47,225 bases of DNA from Flavobacteriales bacterium BRH_c54 (GTDB taxonomy: Bacteria; Bacteroidota; Bacteroidia; Flavobacteriales_E; Vicingaceae), in contig LADZ01000067.1 in the NCBI GenBank assembly GCA_000961845.1, positions 1 through 47,225 on the forward strand, written 5' to 3'. Position numbers and translations under genes: made by a program. Shown one piece after another: positions 1-8,449 of this stretch (position 1 is its first letter; each line of letters opens with the position of its first letter). A model generated the notes under the pieces. It was not told the DNA's origin. It saw only the letters and a program-made list of their open reading frames with translations, and did not search any database.

Positions 1-31
1 ATCAATAAATAAAAACAATTTAAATTTAACT

Positions 32-754
32 ATGAAAAAAATTACATTACCAGCATTAGCTTTACTAACGTTAGCAGCGTGCAACAATTCAGGTTCAGCA
101 GATAAAAAAGTTGAACTTACTACAAATATTGACTCTGTAAGTTATGCTATAGGCATGAACTCAGCAACCGGATTAAAAGAAAATGTTCCGGAAATTAATA
201 TGGATGCTTATTTGAATGGTTTTAAACATCAAGCAGATTCAGGAGTAACTTTAATGACAACTGAAGATGTTGAAGCAGTTTTACAAGCTTACTCAATGAA
301 AAGACAAATGCAAAAAATGGAAGAGCAACAAAAACAACAAGAAGCTCAGTTTGGGAGTATTAAAGAAGAAGGAATTAAATTCTTAGAAGAAAACAAGCAA
401 AATCCTGATGTTAAAGTTACTGCAAGTGGTTTACAATATATTGTGTTGAAAGAAGGAAAAGGTAAAAATCCGACAGCAGAATCTGTAGTTAAAGTACATT
501 ATCATGGAACTACACCTGATGGAACAGTTTTTGACAGTTCAGTAGAAAGAGGAGAACCGATAGAATTTGGATTGAACCAAGTAATTGCAGGATGGACAGA
601 AGGTGTTCAGTTAATGAAAGAAGGCGCTAAATACAAATTCTTCATTCCTCAAGAATTAGCTTACGGAGCTAATGCTCCACAAGGCGGACAAGGACCAATT
701 AAACCTTTTATGCCATTGGTTTTTGAAGTGGAGTTAATTCAAGTAGTGAAGTAA
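32..754 (+). CDS. FKBP-type peptidyl-prolyl isomerase, lipoprotein
   Basis: Catalyses cis-trans isomerisation of prolyl bonds, probably in exported proteins. The N-terminus is a lipoprotein signal ending in the lipobox LAAC with Cys17, so the protein is likely anchored to an envelope membrane. Residues about 33-125 resemble the FKBP_N dimerisation/helical segment (VSYAIGMN). Residues about 135-240 form the FKBP catalytic domain with the VHYHGTTPDGTVFDSS, GWTEGVQLM and IPQELAYG signatures. The 240-residue length is normal for FkpA/Mip-like proteins. The next gene is a paralogue with a nearly identical catalytic domain but a different export signal. A hairpin terminator separates the two. Confidence 0.93.
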   Translation: MKKITLPALALLTLAACNNSGSADKKVELTTNIDSVSYAIGMNSATGLKENVPEINMDAYLNGFKHQADSGVTLMTTEDVEAVLQAYSMKRQMQKMEEQQKQQEAQFGSIKEEGIKFLEENKQNPDVKVTASGLQYIVLKEGKGKNPTAESVVKVHYHGTTPDGTVFDSSVERGEPIEFGLNQVIAGWTEGVQLMKEGAKYKFFIPQELAYGANAPQGGQGPIKPFMPLVFEVELIQVVK

Positions 755-767
755 TAAATTAAACAAA

Positions 768-800
768 AAGTGCATTTAGTGAATTTCACTAAATGCACTT
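768..800. terminator. Palindromic hairpin between the two FKBP genes
   Basis: A perfect inverted repeat has 16-base arms at 768-783 and 785-800 around a single T. The plus-strand 3' side has no T-run; an A-run precedes the left arm (764-769). It may end the first FKBP transcript or reduce read-through into the second. Termination is inferred from position only. Confidence 0.6.
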
Positions 801-827
801 CAAGTTAACCTAATAAAACTAAATAGT

Positions 828-1595
828 ATGCAAAAATCAATCATTAAAGTAAGCTTGTTTGCTGCAGTGATATTATTAGCATCAGCTAATTTACAGGCAC
901 AGAAAGAAGATAAAAAAGAGAAGCAAAAGAAAACTAAAACAGAAAAAGTTGATAAAAATGCTTTCCAACTAAAAAATCAGTTAGATTCAGTAAGTTATAG
1001 TGTTGGATTAAACATGGGAGCAAGTATTAAACAAGAGTTTAGTGAAGCAGAATTGACAGCTTTAATGAAAGGTATTGAAGCTGCTTTTACTGATACTAAT
1101 TATTTAATTACTCAAGAACAATCTCCCGAAATTATTCGTCCATATTTTCAGAAAAAACAAGAAGCTGCTCAAGCTGAAGAGATGAAACAGTTTGAAAGTG
1201 TGAAAGCTGATGGACTTAAGTTTTTAGAAGAAAATAAAAAGAATAAAGATGTTAAAGTTACTCCTAGTGGGTTGCAATACATGGTAATGAAAGAAGGAGA
1301 GGGAAAACAGCCTGTTGCTACTTCAAAAGTTAGGGTGCATTATACCGGTTTAACTCCTGATGGAACTGTATTCGATAGCTCTGTAGAAAGAGGTCAGCCT
1401 GCAGAATTTGGATTAAATCAAGTAATTCCAGGCTGGACAGAAGGTGTTCAGTTAATGAAAGAAGGGGCTAAATATAAGTTTTTTATTCCTCAAGAATTGG
1501 CTTATGGAGCTAATGTGCCACAAGGTGGTAAAGGTCCAATAAAACCTTTTATGCCATTGGTTTTTGAAGTTGAATTAATTAAAATATTAGATTAA
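828..1595 (+). CDS. FKBP-type peptidyl-prolyl isomerase, periplasmic
   Basis: Second FKBP-family prolyl isomerase, 255 residues. It has a Sec signal peptide with likely cleavage after LQA (residue 24), no lipobox Cys, and a Lys/Glu-rich stretch at about 25-45 before the FKBP_N segment (VSYSVGLN). The catalytic domain at about 150-255 carries VHYTGLTPDGTVFDSS and IPQELAYG. It should therefore act as a soluble periplasmic folding factor next to its lipid-anchored paralogue. The last roughly 70 residues differ from the paralogue at only a few positions while the N-terminal halves are far more different, which suggests gene conversion or strong constraint. A strong intrinsic terminator follows. 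Confidence 0.92.
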   Translation: MQKSIIKVSLFAAVILLASANLQAQKEDKKEKQKKTKTEKVDKNAFQLKNQLDSVSYSVGLNMGASIKQEFSEAELTALMKGIEAAFTDTNYLITQEQSPEIIRPYFQKKQEAAQAEEMKQFESVKADGLKFLEENKKNKDVKVTPSGLQYMVMKEGEGKQPVATSKVRVHYTGLTPDGTVFDSSVERGQPAEFGLNQVIPGWTEGVQLMKEGAKYKFFIPQELAYGANVPQGGKGPIKPFMPLVFEVELIKILD

Positions 1596-1617
1596 TAAAT
1601 ACTGTTAAATAAATTTA

Positions 1618-1651
1618 AAGTCCTAAGATTAACTTCTTAGGACTTTTTTTG
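1618..1651 (+). terminator. Intrinsic terminator after second FKBP gene
   Basis: A 10-bp perfect stem (1618-1627 with 1636-1645) with an 8-nt loop is followed directly by a T-run to 1650. This is a textbook Rho-independent terminator 23 bases after the stop codon of the second FKBP gene. Confidence 0.9.
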
Positions 1652-1714
1652 TATAATAATACTGATTAGAAATAATTTAAACTTTAAAAAGGTTTTTATA
1701 TATAATTCAATGAT

Positions 1715-1722
1715 TACATTTG
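1715..1722 (+). promoter_or_regulatory. Putative -7 promoter element for trkA-trkH
   Basis: TACATTTG matches the Bacteroidota -7 consensus TAnnTTTG exactly and lies 19 bases before the trkA start codon. No clear TTTG -33 box is visible at the expected spacing, so the call rests on the -7 motif and its position. Confidence 0.5.
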
Positions 1723-1741
1723 TCCTCTTTTTTAATAAACT

Positions 1742-3079
1742 ATGAGAATAATAATTGCCGGAGCCGGAGAAGTAGGTTTTCACTTAGCTAAAATGATGTC
1801 GAGCGAGTCGCAAAACATCTATATTATTGATGAAAATGAAGACCGAGTAAACTATGTACAAGCTCATTTAGATGTGTTTTGTGTATTAGGAGATGCAAAA
1901 GATTTAGAAGTTTTAAAAGAAAACAAAATCAGTTCTTGCGATTTGCTAATAGCAGCAACATCTTCTGAAGAAACTAATTTATTGGTTTGTATAACCGGAA
2001 AAAAATTAGGAGCAAAAAGAACCATAGCTAGAATTAATAACTATGAAGGTATTGGTACCAGTATGCGTGTGTTTTACGAATCTTTAGGAGTTGATAACAT
2101 TATTTCTCCTGTGGAGCTAGCTTCAAAAGAGATAAATAGATTAATTACCCAATCTGCTTTTACTAATGACTACGAATTTGAAGGCGGAAAACTCTCTGTT
2201 TTTGGTATTCCTATTTGCGATAAATCTCCATTAAAAGATAAATCTGTTGTTGAAACAGCTTATTTAAATCCTAACCGTTCTTTTAAACCTTTATTTTTAT
2301 TAAGGGGAGAAAAAACAATATTAATACAAGCTTCTACAGAATTAAAAGAAAACGATATTGTTTACTTTATTTCTACACCGGAGAGTATTCCTTTAATCAC
2401 AAAAATTTGTGGTCAGCAGTTTTATGATATTAAAAACATTATGATTTTAGGAGCAAGTAGAATAGGCGTGCTTACTGCCGAAATTCTGGAGAAAGATTAC
2501 AATGTAATTTTAATTGAAGAAGATAGAAATAAAGCCACAAGAATAGCAGATCAATTAAAACATACCTTAGTTATAAATGCTGATGGAACAGATGTTTCTG
2601 TTTTGGAAGAAGAAAATATTGCCGAAATGGATGCTTTTATTGCTGTTACAGGAGATTCTGAAACTAATATTATTTCATCTTTAATAGCTAAATCTCATGG
2701 CGTTAAAAAAACCATCGCAGGAGTAGAAAATATAGATTACATTAACCTTTCTCATAATATTGGAATAGATACACTTATCAACAAAAAAATTATTGCTGCC
2801 AATAATATTTTTACCTACTTAAGAAAGGGAGTAAGTGCTATTGCTAATTTTCATGGGGTGGATGGAGAAATTATTGAATTTAATGTTAAAGCCAATACCA
2901 AAATACTCTCAAAACCTTTAAGAGAACTAAAATTACCTGAAAATGTTGGTGTTGCAGGTGTTGTTAGAAATAACAAAGGGTTTATTCCCTTTGGTGGTTT
3001 TCAATTAGAAGAAAACGATAAAGTGATTGTATTTTCGAATAAAGAAAGTATTTCAGAATTAGAAAAGTTCTTTAATTAA
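1742..3079 (+). CDS. trkA: Trk system potassium uptake protein TrkA
   Basis: Cytoplasmic peripheral NAD(H)-binding subunit that gates the TrkH potassium channel. The 445 residues are a tandem duplication of an RCK_N Rossmann domain followed by a TrkA_C domain. The first dinucleotide-binding loop is GAGEVGFHLA at residues 6-15 and the second is GASRIGVLTAE starting at residue 237. The C-terminal TrkA_C motif (LRELKLPENVGVAGVVR) is also clear. Length is normal for full-length TrkA. trkH begins 6 bases after the stop, so the two subunits are co-transcribed. Confidence 0.95.
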   Translation: MRIIIAGAGEVGFHLAKMMSSESQNIYIIDENEDRVNYVQAHLDVFCVLGDAKDLEVLKENKISSCDLLIAATSSEETNLLVCITGKKLGAKRTIARINNYEGIGTSMRVFYESLGVDNIISPVELASKEINRLITQSAFTNDYEFEGGKLSVFGIPICDKSPLKDKSVVETAYLNPNRSFKPLFLLRGEKTILIQASTELKENDIVYFISTPESIPLITKICGQQFYDIKNIMILGASRIGVLTAEILEKDYNVILIEEDRNKATRIADQLKHTLVINADGTDVSVLEEENIAEMDAFIAVTGDSETNIISSLIAKSHGVKKTIAGVENIDYINLSHNIGIDTLINKKIIAANNIFTYLRKGVSAIANFHGVDGEIIEFNVKANTKILSKPLRELKLPENVGVAGVVRNNKGFIPFGGFQLEENDKVIVFSNKESISELEKFFN

Positions 3080-3085
3080 ACGAAA

Positions 3086-4558
3086 GTGTCTAGAAATCTG
3101 ATAAATATTAAAGTTGTATTCAATGTTATAGGTAATCTTATCATAATTACCGGATTATTGATGGCTACAGCTATTCCTTTTTCATTGTATTATGATGAAG
3201 GAGATTTATATCCGTTAATTTTATCTTCTTTAACAACGCTTTTTTTTGGGCTTATCGTTAAATTAAGAACCCAAAAACACAAAAATGATGAAGTTAAAAA
3301 AAGAGAAGGATATTTAATTGTTGCTTTTGGTTGGTTAGCTATGACTATATTTGGTTCTTTGCCTTATGTGTTTTCTAATGCAATTCCTGATTATACCAAT
3401 GCTTTTTTTGAAACCATTTCGGGTTTAACTACAACAGGGGCTACAATTTTAAATGATATAGAATCCGTTCCCAAAGGAATTTTGTTTTGGAGAAGTATGA
3501 CGCAATGGATTGGTGGTATGGGAATTATTGTGTTAACCATTGCTATTCTGCCATTGCTTGGTGTTGGTGGGATGGAATTATTTGCTTCAGAATCACCCGG
3601 ACCTACCAAAGATAAAATTCATCCGAGAATTAAAGAAACAGCGAAAAGATTGTGGTTAATTTATTTTTCATTAACGGCTATTCAATGTGTGTTACTACTT
3701 TTTGGAGGAATGGATTTTTATGATGCTATAAACCATTCACTCACTACAATGTCAACAGGTGGGTTTTCTACCAAACAAGCAAGTATAGGTCATTTTGACT
3801 CTGCTTATATTCAGTATGTCGTTATTTTGTTTATGTTTTTGGCAGGAACAAACTTCACCTTACTTTATTTTGGTTTCAAGTTGAATTTTAAAAAATTTTG
3901 GATTAACGATGAGTTTAAATGGTATATAGCAGCCATAATAGTATTGTGTTTTGTAATCTTTCCTACTGTATATTTTGTGTATGGCAGAGCCGATGGTGTT
4001 GAAGCCTCTTTTAGAGCGGTTTTGTTTCAGGTAACCAGTATTATTACAACAACAGGATATGCTACATCAGATTATACCTTATGGGGGTCTTTTGTAACTT
4101 TTTTGTTTTTTCTATTATTGTTTACTGGAGCAAGTGCGGGTTCTACAAGTGGAGGTATGAAGTTAGTAAGAATAGTATTATTAATGAAGAACGGCTTTTT
4201 AGAATTTAAAAGAAGATTGCATCCAAATGCCGTAATTCCGGTACATTTAAATGGAATAGGAGTATCTCAAAAAATTATTTATAACCTATTGGCATTTGTG
4301 TTTTTCTACCTCTTTTTATTTGTAACAGGGTCTATAGTCGTTACTTTTTTTGGAGTTGATTTTATTGATGCATTAAGTGCTGTTGCCACCTCTATTAGTA
4401 ATGTTGGACCGGGTATTGGTAGTATTGGTCCTTCATTCTCATTTTCTCACTTACCCGATGGTGTAAAATGGGTGTTATCCTTCTTAATGTTAGTAGGAAG
4501 ATTAGAGCTTTTTACCATTACCATTTTATTTACCCCTTACTTTTGGAGGTTGAAATAA
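3086..4558 (+). CDS. trkH: Trk-type potassium transporter membrane subunit TrkH
   Basis: Polytopic inner-membrane potassium channel/transporter subunit partnered with the TrkA encoded just upstream. It has 490 residues and about ten hydrophobic segments. Filter-loop signatures include ISGLTTTGATIL, MSTGGFS, ITTTGYATSDY and SNVGPGIGSIG, corresponding to the four P-loop repeats of the family. The start codon is GTG (SRNLINIK follows), only 6 bases after the trkA stop, consistent with translational coupling. The C-terminal motif ending ILFTPYFWR is typical of TrkH. Confidence 0.94.
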   Translation: MSRNLINIKVVFNVIGNLIIITGLLMATAIPFSLYYDEGDLYPLILSSLTTLFFGLIVKLRTQKHKNDEVKKREGYLIVAFGWLAMTIFGSLPYVFSNAIPDYTNAFFETISGLTTTGATILNDIESVPKGILFWRSMTQWIGGMGIIVLTIAILPLLGVGGMELFASESPGPTKDKIHPRIKETAKRLWLIYFSLTAIQCVLLLFGGMDFYDAINHSLTTMSTGGFSTKQASIGHFDSAYIQYVVILFMFLAGTNFTLLYFGFKLNFKKFWINDEFKWYIAAIIVLCFVIFPTVYFVYGRADGVEASFRAVLFQVTSIITTTGYATSDYTLWGSFVTFLFFLLLFTGASAGSTSGGMKLVRIVLLMKNGFLEFKRRLHPNAVIPVHLNGIGVSQKIIYNLLAFVFFYLFLFVTGSIVVTFFGVDFIDALSAVATSISNVGPGIGSIGPSFSFSHLPDGVKWVLSFLMLVGRLELFTITILFTPYFWRLK

Positions 4559-4615
4559 GATATATTTTTTTATAAATACTACTGCTTCCAAAGCTATAAT
4601 CCGTTCATAAAAACT

Positions 4616-4623
4616 TATTTTTG
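4616..4623 (+). promoter_or_regulatory. Putative -7 promoter element for hemL
   Basis: TATTTTTG fits TAnnTTTG. Transcription would start near 4630. That leaves only about 9 bases before the ATG at 4639 but about 33 before the ATG at 4663, which supports the downstream start for hemL. Confidence 0.45.
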
Positions 4624-4662
4624 CAGCGAAAATAACGCATGTTTGCGAAAAATGATATTTTA

Positions 4663-5943
4663 ATGAACAACACCAAATCTCAAGCACTTTATAGTAAAGG
4701 ACAACAACACTTAGTAGGAGCAGTAAACTCGCCCGTTAGGGCATTTAAATCGGTAGGGGGAAATCCATTGTTTATGGAACGAGCTCATGGTTCAAAGATT
4801 TACGATGTTGACGGTAACGAATACATTGATTTAGTACTTTCTTATGGACCAATGATTTTAGGTCATGGCAACAACAAGGTAATAGAAGCAGTACAGAAAC
4901 AAGTTTGTACAGGCTTTACATTTGGTGCGAGCACAGAAAATGAAATTGTTTTAGCAGAAATAGTTTGCAATGCTTTTCCGGGAATGGATAAGGTTCGTTT
5001 TGTAAATTCAGGAACAGAAGCTGTTTTGAGTGTTATTCGTTTGGCAAGAGCTTATACAGGAAAAAATCACATCATTAAGTTTGCAGGTTGTTATCACGGA
5101 CATTCAGATGCTTTGTTGGTTGCTGCCGGTAGCGGATTAGCAACACTAAGTATTCCGGGAAGTAAAGGGGTGCCTGCTGATGCAGTTAAAAACACCCTAA
5201 TTGCCGAGTACAATAATATTGAGTCTGTAAAAAAACACATTAATGAATGCAAAGATGTAGCAGCTGTATTTATTGAGCCTATTGCCGGAAATATGGGGGT
5301 AGTATTGCCTTCTGATCATTTTATTAAAGAGTTAAGAGAAATTACTAAAGCTGCAGGAATCTTATTGGTAGTAGATGAAGTTATGACAGGTTTTCGTTCT
5401 AAATTTGGTGGAGCTCAGGAGTTATTGGGTATAGAGGCAGATATTACTTGTTTGGGTAAAGTAGTGGGAGGTGGTTTTCCTGTGGGGGCTTATGGATCAA
5501 GAAATGAAATTATGGAAATGGTTTCTCCTTTAGGTGATATGTACCAAGCAGGAACCTTATCAGGAAACCCTGTAGCAATGGCTGCCGGAATTGCTACACT
5601 AACGGAATTAAAAGCTCAAAATCCTTACGAAAAGTTTAATCAGCAAGCAGCTATTATCGAAAAAGCTCTGTTAGATGCTGCTACTGAAAATGGTATAGCG
5701 TTAACAGTAAATCGATTTGGATCGATGATCAATCCATTTTTCTCTGCTAAAAAAATTACCAATTTTACAGAAGCTCAAGAGTGTAATACTGCTCAGTTTA
5801 CCAAATTCTTTTGGGGATTAATAGAAAATGGTATTTATATTCCGCCAAGCCAGTTCGAAGCTTGGTTTTTATCATCAGTTATTTCTGATGAGGATATGGA
5901 AAGAATTATAAAAGGGATTAATAATGCAATGAAATCTATTTAA
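4663..5943 (+). CDS. hemL: Glutamate-1-semialdehyde 2,1-aminomutase
   Basis: PLP enzyme that converts glutamate-1-semialdehyde to 5-aminolevulinate in the C5 route to heme. Signatures are VNSPVRAFKSVGG, FVNSGTEAVLSVIRLARAYTG and CLGKVVGGGFPVGAYG, whose Lys (residue 266 from this start) is the Schiff-base lysine. I chose the ATG at 4663 over the in-frame ATG at 4639. It gives 426 residues, matching the usual length and the K265 numbering of the E. coli enzyme, and a likely -7 element ends at 4623, very close to 4639. The canonical PGGVNSPVR is VGAVNSPVR here. It lies upstream of hemE in the same orientation. Confidence 0.94.
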   Translation: MNNTKSQALYSKGQQHLVGAVNSPVRAFKSVGGNPLFMERAHGSKIYDVDGNEYIDLVLSYGPMILGHGNNKVIEAVQKQVCTGFTFGASTENEIVLAEIVCNAFPGMDKVRFVNSGTEAVLSVIRLARAYTGKNHIIKFAGCYHGHSDALLVAAGSGLATLSIPGSKGVPADAVKNTLIAEYNNIESVKKHINECKDVAAVFIEPIAGNMGVVLPSDHFIKELREITKAAGILLVVDEVMTGFRSKFGGAQELLGIEADITCLGKVVGGGFPVGAYGSRNEIMEMVSPLGDMYQAGTLSGNPVAMAAGIATLTELKAQNPYEKFNQQAAIIEKALLDAATENGIALTVNRFGSMINPFFSAKKITNFTEAQECNTAQFTKFFWGLIENGIYIPPSQFEAWFLSSVISDEDMERIIKGINNAMKSI

Positions 5944-5997
5944 TTGAAAAAGGATAATTGAGAAAAACAATTCAAATATCAATACAACAGTAAGTTA

Positions 5998-6183
5998 ATG
6001 AAAACACTTTTAGTATTTGGTATTATTTTGTCCTTTATTGCATTTACTAGTATTATTTTCGGGGCTCTCTTTAAAATAATGCATTGGCCTGGTGCAAATC
6101 TTTTTTTTAGCGTGGGAGCTGTATTACTAATAATTGGCATAGGTTTAATCATTAATTTCGCAATAAAAAATAATAAAAATTAA
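5998..6183 (+). CDS. Small two-helix membrane protein with GldL-like HWPG motif
   Basis: A 61-residue peptide with two hydrophobic helices (about residues 3-24 and 33-56) joined by the loop FKIMHWPGANLF. The same FKxxHWPGA signature occurs in the transmembrane hairpin of GldL, the ion-driven motor subunit of the T9SS. This protein lacks GldL's cytoplasmic domain, so it is a stand-alone GldL-type transmembrane module and not GldL. It sits between hemL and hemE in the same direction with gaps of 54 and 57 bases, so it is probably co-transcribed. Function is unknown. The coding call rests on the motif, a clean ATG start and conserved membrane topology. Confidence 0.75.
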   Translation: MKTLLVFGIILSFIAFTSIIFGALFKIMHWPGANLFFSVGAVLLIIGIGLIINFAIKNNKN

Positions 6184-6240
6184 AAACATAAGCAGATTGC
6201 TTCGTCATACTTCCCCGCAATGACGGTAAAACTATAAACA

Positions 6241-7278
6241 ATGACAACTTTCAACGATAATTTTTTAAAAGCTTGTAGAAGAGAAGAAACGCCATATACA
6301 CCACTTTGGTTAGCTCGTCAAGCTGGACGCTACCAAAAAGAATACATGAAAATTAAAGAAAAGTACAGTATTATTGAAATTAGTACTATTCCGGAAGTGA
6401 GTGCAGAGGTTACTTTGTTGCCTATCAATCAGTTTGAATTAGATTCCGCTATCATATTTTCGGATATTTTAATTCCACTCGGACCTATGGGAATAAGCTT
6501 TGAATATAAAAAAGGCTATGGTCCATTAATTCATAATCCAATACGAACAGTTGCTGATGTGGAGAAACTTAAGGTTGTAGATCCTGCAACAGAAATGTGG
6601 TATACCGGTAAAGCATTAACTATTTTAAAAGGGGAATTAAATGTGCCTTGTATTGGTTTTGTTGGAGCTCCGTTTACCTTAGCAAGTTACATGATTGAAG
6701 GTGGTCCATCTAAGAATTATGAAAGAATGAAAGCTTTTATGTATAATGAAAGTAAAGCTTGGCACTTGTTGATGGATAAATTAGGCACCGTTATGGCGAA
6801 TTATTTAAACTTTCAGATTGAAAGTGGAGCAATGGCGGTACAAATTTTTGACAGTTGGGTAGGCGCGTTAGATATTGATGACTATAACGAGTACGTTTAT
6901 CCGCATGTTGAGGAAATGATACAAATTGTTAAGAGCAAATACCCAAATGTTCCATTAATTTCTATGGGGGTAAATTCAGCTCACCTTATACCGAGTTTAC
7001 GAAAAGCTAATCCTGATGTAATTGCTATTGATTGGAAAACCGACCTTGCTAAAACTTGGGCTGATTTAAACTACGAAGTAGCTGTACAAGGAAATTTAGA
7101 TCCTACTGCTTTATTTGCCGATTGGGATATTATTGAACGTAAAACAAAAAAACTACTTGACTCAGTAAAAGGTAAACCCGGACATATTTTTAACTTAGGA
7201 CATGGAATTTTACCGGGAACCCCTGTAGAAAATGTAAAACAGCTTTGTAAGTTTGTACATGAATATACTAGGAAATAA
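6241..7278 (+). CDS. hemE: Uroporphyrinogen decarboxylase
   Basis: Decarboxylates the four acetate side chains of uroporphyrinogen III to give coproporphyrinogen III in heme synthesis. The family signature PLWLARQAGRYQKEY near residue 21 holds the substrate-binding Arg residues. The second signature, GFVGAPFTLASYMIEGG, lies at about residues 140-156. The C-terminal NLGHGILPGTPVENV loop is also typical. The 345-residue length is normal. It is in the same orientation as hemL and the small HWPG peptide. A short hairpin-prone sequence (about 6195-6225) lies in the gap before it. Confidence 0.95.
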   Translation: MTTFNDNFLKACRREETPYTPLWLARQAGRYQKEYMKIKEKYSIIEISTIPEVSAEVTLLPINQFELDSAIIFSDILIPLGPMGISFEYKKGYGPLIHNPIRTVADVEKLKVVDPATEMWYTGKALTILKGELNVPCIGFVGAPFTLASYMIEGGPSKNYERMKAFMYNESKAWHLLMDKLGTVMANYLNFQIESGAMAVQIFDSWVGALDIDDYNEYVYPHVEEMIQIVKSKYPNVPLISMGVNSAHLIPSLRKANPDVIAIDWKTDLAKTWADLNYEVAVQGNLDPTALFADWDIIERKTKKLLDSVKGKPGHIFNLGHGILPGTPVENVKQLCKFVHEYTRK

Positions 7279-7289
7279 ACGAAGGAATT

Positions 7290-7667
7290 TTAATTTATTA
7301 TCTTTTTAATCACTACATAAGTACCACCTCTACTTTGAGCATAGGCGGGGTCGTCTGTACAAATGTCCCAATTACCTTCTTTTATTTCTATTTCTATGCT
7401 AATACTTTTATTGAGGTATTTTCTTAGTGTTTTTGCATCAACATTGCTTTCGCAGATTTTTATAAAATAATCTTGAATAGAACAACGTAAATACAATTCT
7501 TTGTATTCGGTTACTTTTCCACCTTTATTGATAAACTCTTTTTCAATCAGCTGGCAAGTGGTGTGACTTTTATTAGGATCTTTCTCTTTTAAGTTTGCTT
7601 CTGAAGTATTTTTGCAAGAGCTAAAGAAAATAAGTCCGACTGATAAAATTAAAATTAGTGTTTTCAT
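7290..7667 (-). CDS. Putative lipoprotein of unknown function
   Basis: A 125-residue predicted lipoprotein. From the ATG at 7667 the N-terminus is a clean lipoprotein signal with Cys18 after IFFSS. A further upstream in-frame ATG (7685) would add six residues and would start inside a hairpin, so I reject it. The mature part contains three further Cys residues (two near CQLIEK and YLRCSIQ, one in WDICTD) and ends in a Thr-Tyr-Val-Val-Ile-Lys-Lys strand. I do not recognise a named family. It converges on hemE and lies downstream of the DUF2892 gene. Confidence 0.65.
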   Translation of the reverse strand: MKTLILILSVGLIFFSSCKNTSEANLKEKDPNKSHTTCQLIEKEFINKGGKVTEYKELYLRCSIQDYFIKICESNVDAKTLRKYLNKSISIEIEIKEGNWDICTDDPAYAQSRGGTYVVIKKIIN

Positions 7668-7679
7668 AAATAAAAGAAA

Positions 7680-7702
7680 CACCACGCTAATATAGTGTGG
7701 TG
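7680..7702 (-). terminator. Hairpin terminator of the DUF2892 gene
   Basis: A 9-bp stem (7680-7688 with 7694-7702, one G-U pair) lies just after the DUF2892 stop codon when read on the minus strand. It is followed there by a T-rich stretch. It overlaps the 5' region of the next minus-strand gene. Confidence 0.55.
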
Positions 7703-7714
7703 CTTAAGGTATTG

Positions 7715-7924
7715 TTAGTTATCTTTTTTAGGACAAGTTTTTATTCCAAATAAAGTGTAGAGCGGACAAAAACTGATGAAGCTTGTTAGTACAAAAATAC
7801 CTGATAAAACTAGTAACACAATGGCTACGTTTCCTGTAATCATTTCGGTAAAATATAAAGTAACAATAATGGCAGCAGTTATTAATCTAATAATTCTATC
7901 TGCAGTTCCCATGTTTTTTTTCAT
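7715..7924 (-). CDS. DUF2892 (YgaP-like) membrane protein
   Basis: A 69-residue inner-membrane protein with two hydrophobic helices (about 14-30 and 33-50). The N-terminal NMGTADRIIRL and C-terminal CPLYTLFGIKTCPK motifs define the DUF2892 family, also found as the membrane part of rhodanese YgaP. The two Cys residues of the C-terminal motif are present. No rhodanese domain is fused. Function is not established, though family members often sit near sulfur or redox genes. No such neighbours are seen here. Confidence 0.85.
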   Translation of the reverse strand: MKKNMGTADRIIRLITAAIIVTLYFTEMITGNVAIVLLVLSGIFVLTSFISFCPLYTLFGIKTCPKKDN

Positions 7925-8000
7925 AAGGTGAAGTTTTAGAAGTTTATGCTACCAAATGTACTGAAAAATAGATGATTTGGAATTTATTAGCATAATTATT

Positions 8001-8363
8001 TTATCTCTGACGAAACTCTTCAAAGGTGTTATCAGTGTAAAAAACCACTATCTTATGAATTTTTTTATCGCCTTCATGTTTATTGAGTGATGTAGTAGGG
8101 GAGTTGTAAGTTGGACTTGCTTCACTTTGTACCTGATTAGAAGGATTACTTTCGTTGGTAGTAGTATTTCCTGTCAGTAACCAATCGGAACTTACTTTTG
8201 GAAAAGCAGCTAATACTTTTTGAATAAATTCTAAACTAGGTTTATTTCGTCCGGAAAGTATATGAGAAATACTCGAACGTTGCACTTCAATTTTGTCGGC
8301 AAAAGCAGAAGCTGATAAGTTATTTAACTTCATGATGTATTGCAATCTTTCGGTGATATTCAT
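8001..8363 (-). CDS. XRE-family helix-turn-helix repressor
   Basis: A 120-residue DNA-binding protein. Residues about 3-65 form a lambda-repressor-type HTH (Cro/CI family), with the recognition region SASAFADKIEVQRSSISHIL followed by SGRNKPSLEF. A low-complexity linker rich in Ser, Asn and Thr leads to a short C-terminal strand motif (IHKIVVFYTDNTFEEF) often seen in Bacteroidota XRE proteins. There is no peptidase domain. Its upstream region carries five TTACAWWTGTAA palindromes, three within about 90 bases of the start codon, so negative autoregulation is likely. The target beyond itself is not obvious. Confidence 0.85.
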   Translation of the reverse strand: MNITERLQYIMKLNNLSASAFADKIEVQRSSISHILSGRNKPSLEFIQKVLAAFPKVSSDWLLTGNTTTNESNPSNQVQSEASPTYNSPTTSLNKHEGDKKIHKIVVFYTDNTFEEFRQR

Positions 8364-8377
8364 GGTCTTTTAGTATG

Positions 8378-8449
8378 TTACAATTGTAAATCAATTAACT
8401 TGTTACAAATGTAAACATAAGTTTTGGATTGGTGATGTTACAAATGTAA
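8378..8449. promoter_or_regulatory. Operator cluster: three TTACAWWTGTAA palindromes
   Basis: Three 12-bp near-perfect palindromes, TTACAATTGTAA (8378-8389) and TTACAAATGTAA (8403-8414 and 8438-8449), lie 15-86 bases upstream of the XRE gene start. The 25- and 35-base start-to-start spacings and shared sequence fit operator sites for a dimeric HTH repressor. Assignment to the XRE protein is inferred from proximity. Confidence 0.7.

Noticed and set aside
6195-6225. Structured site between the GldL-like peptide and hemE (CGTCAT/ATGACG)
   Set aside because: It is a short fragment of a common intergenic palindrome type with only a 6-bp match. There is not enough to call an operator or riboswitch.
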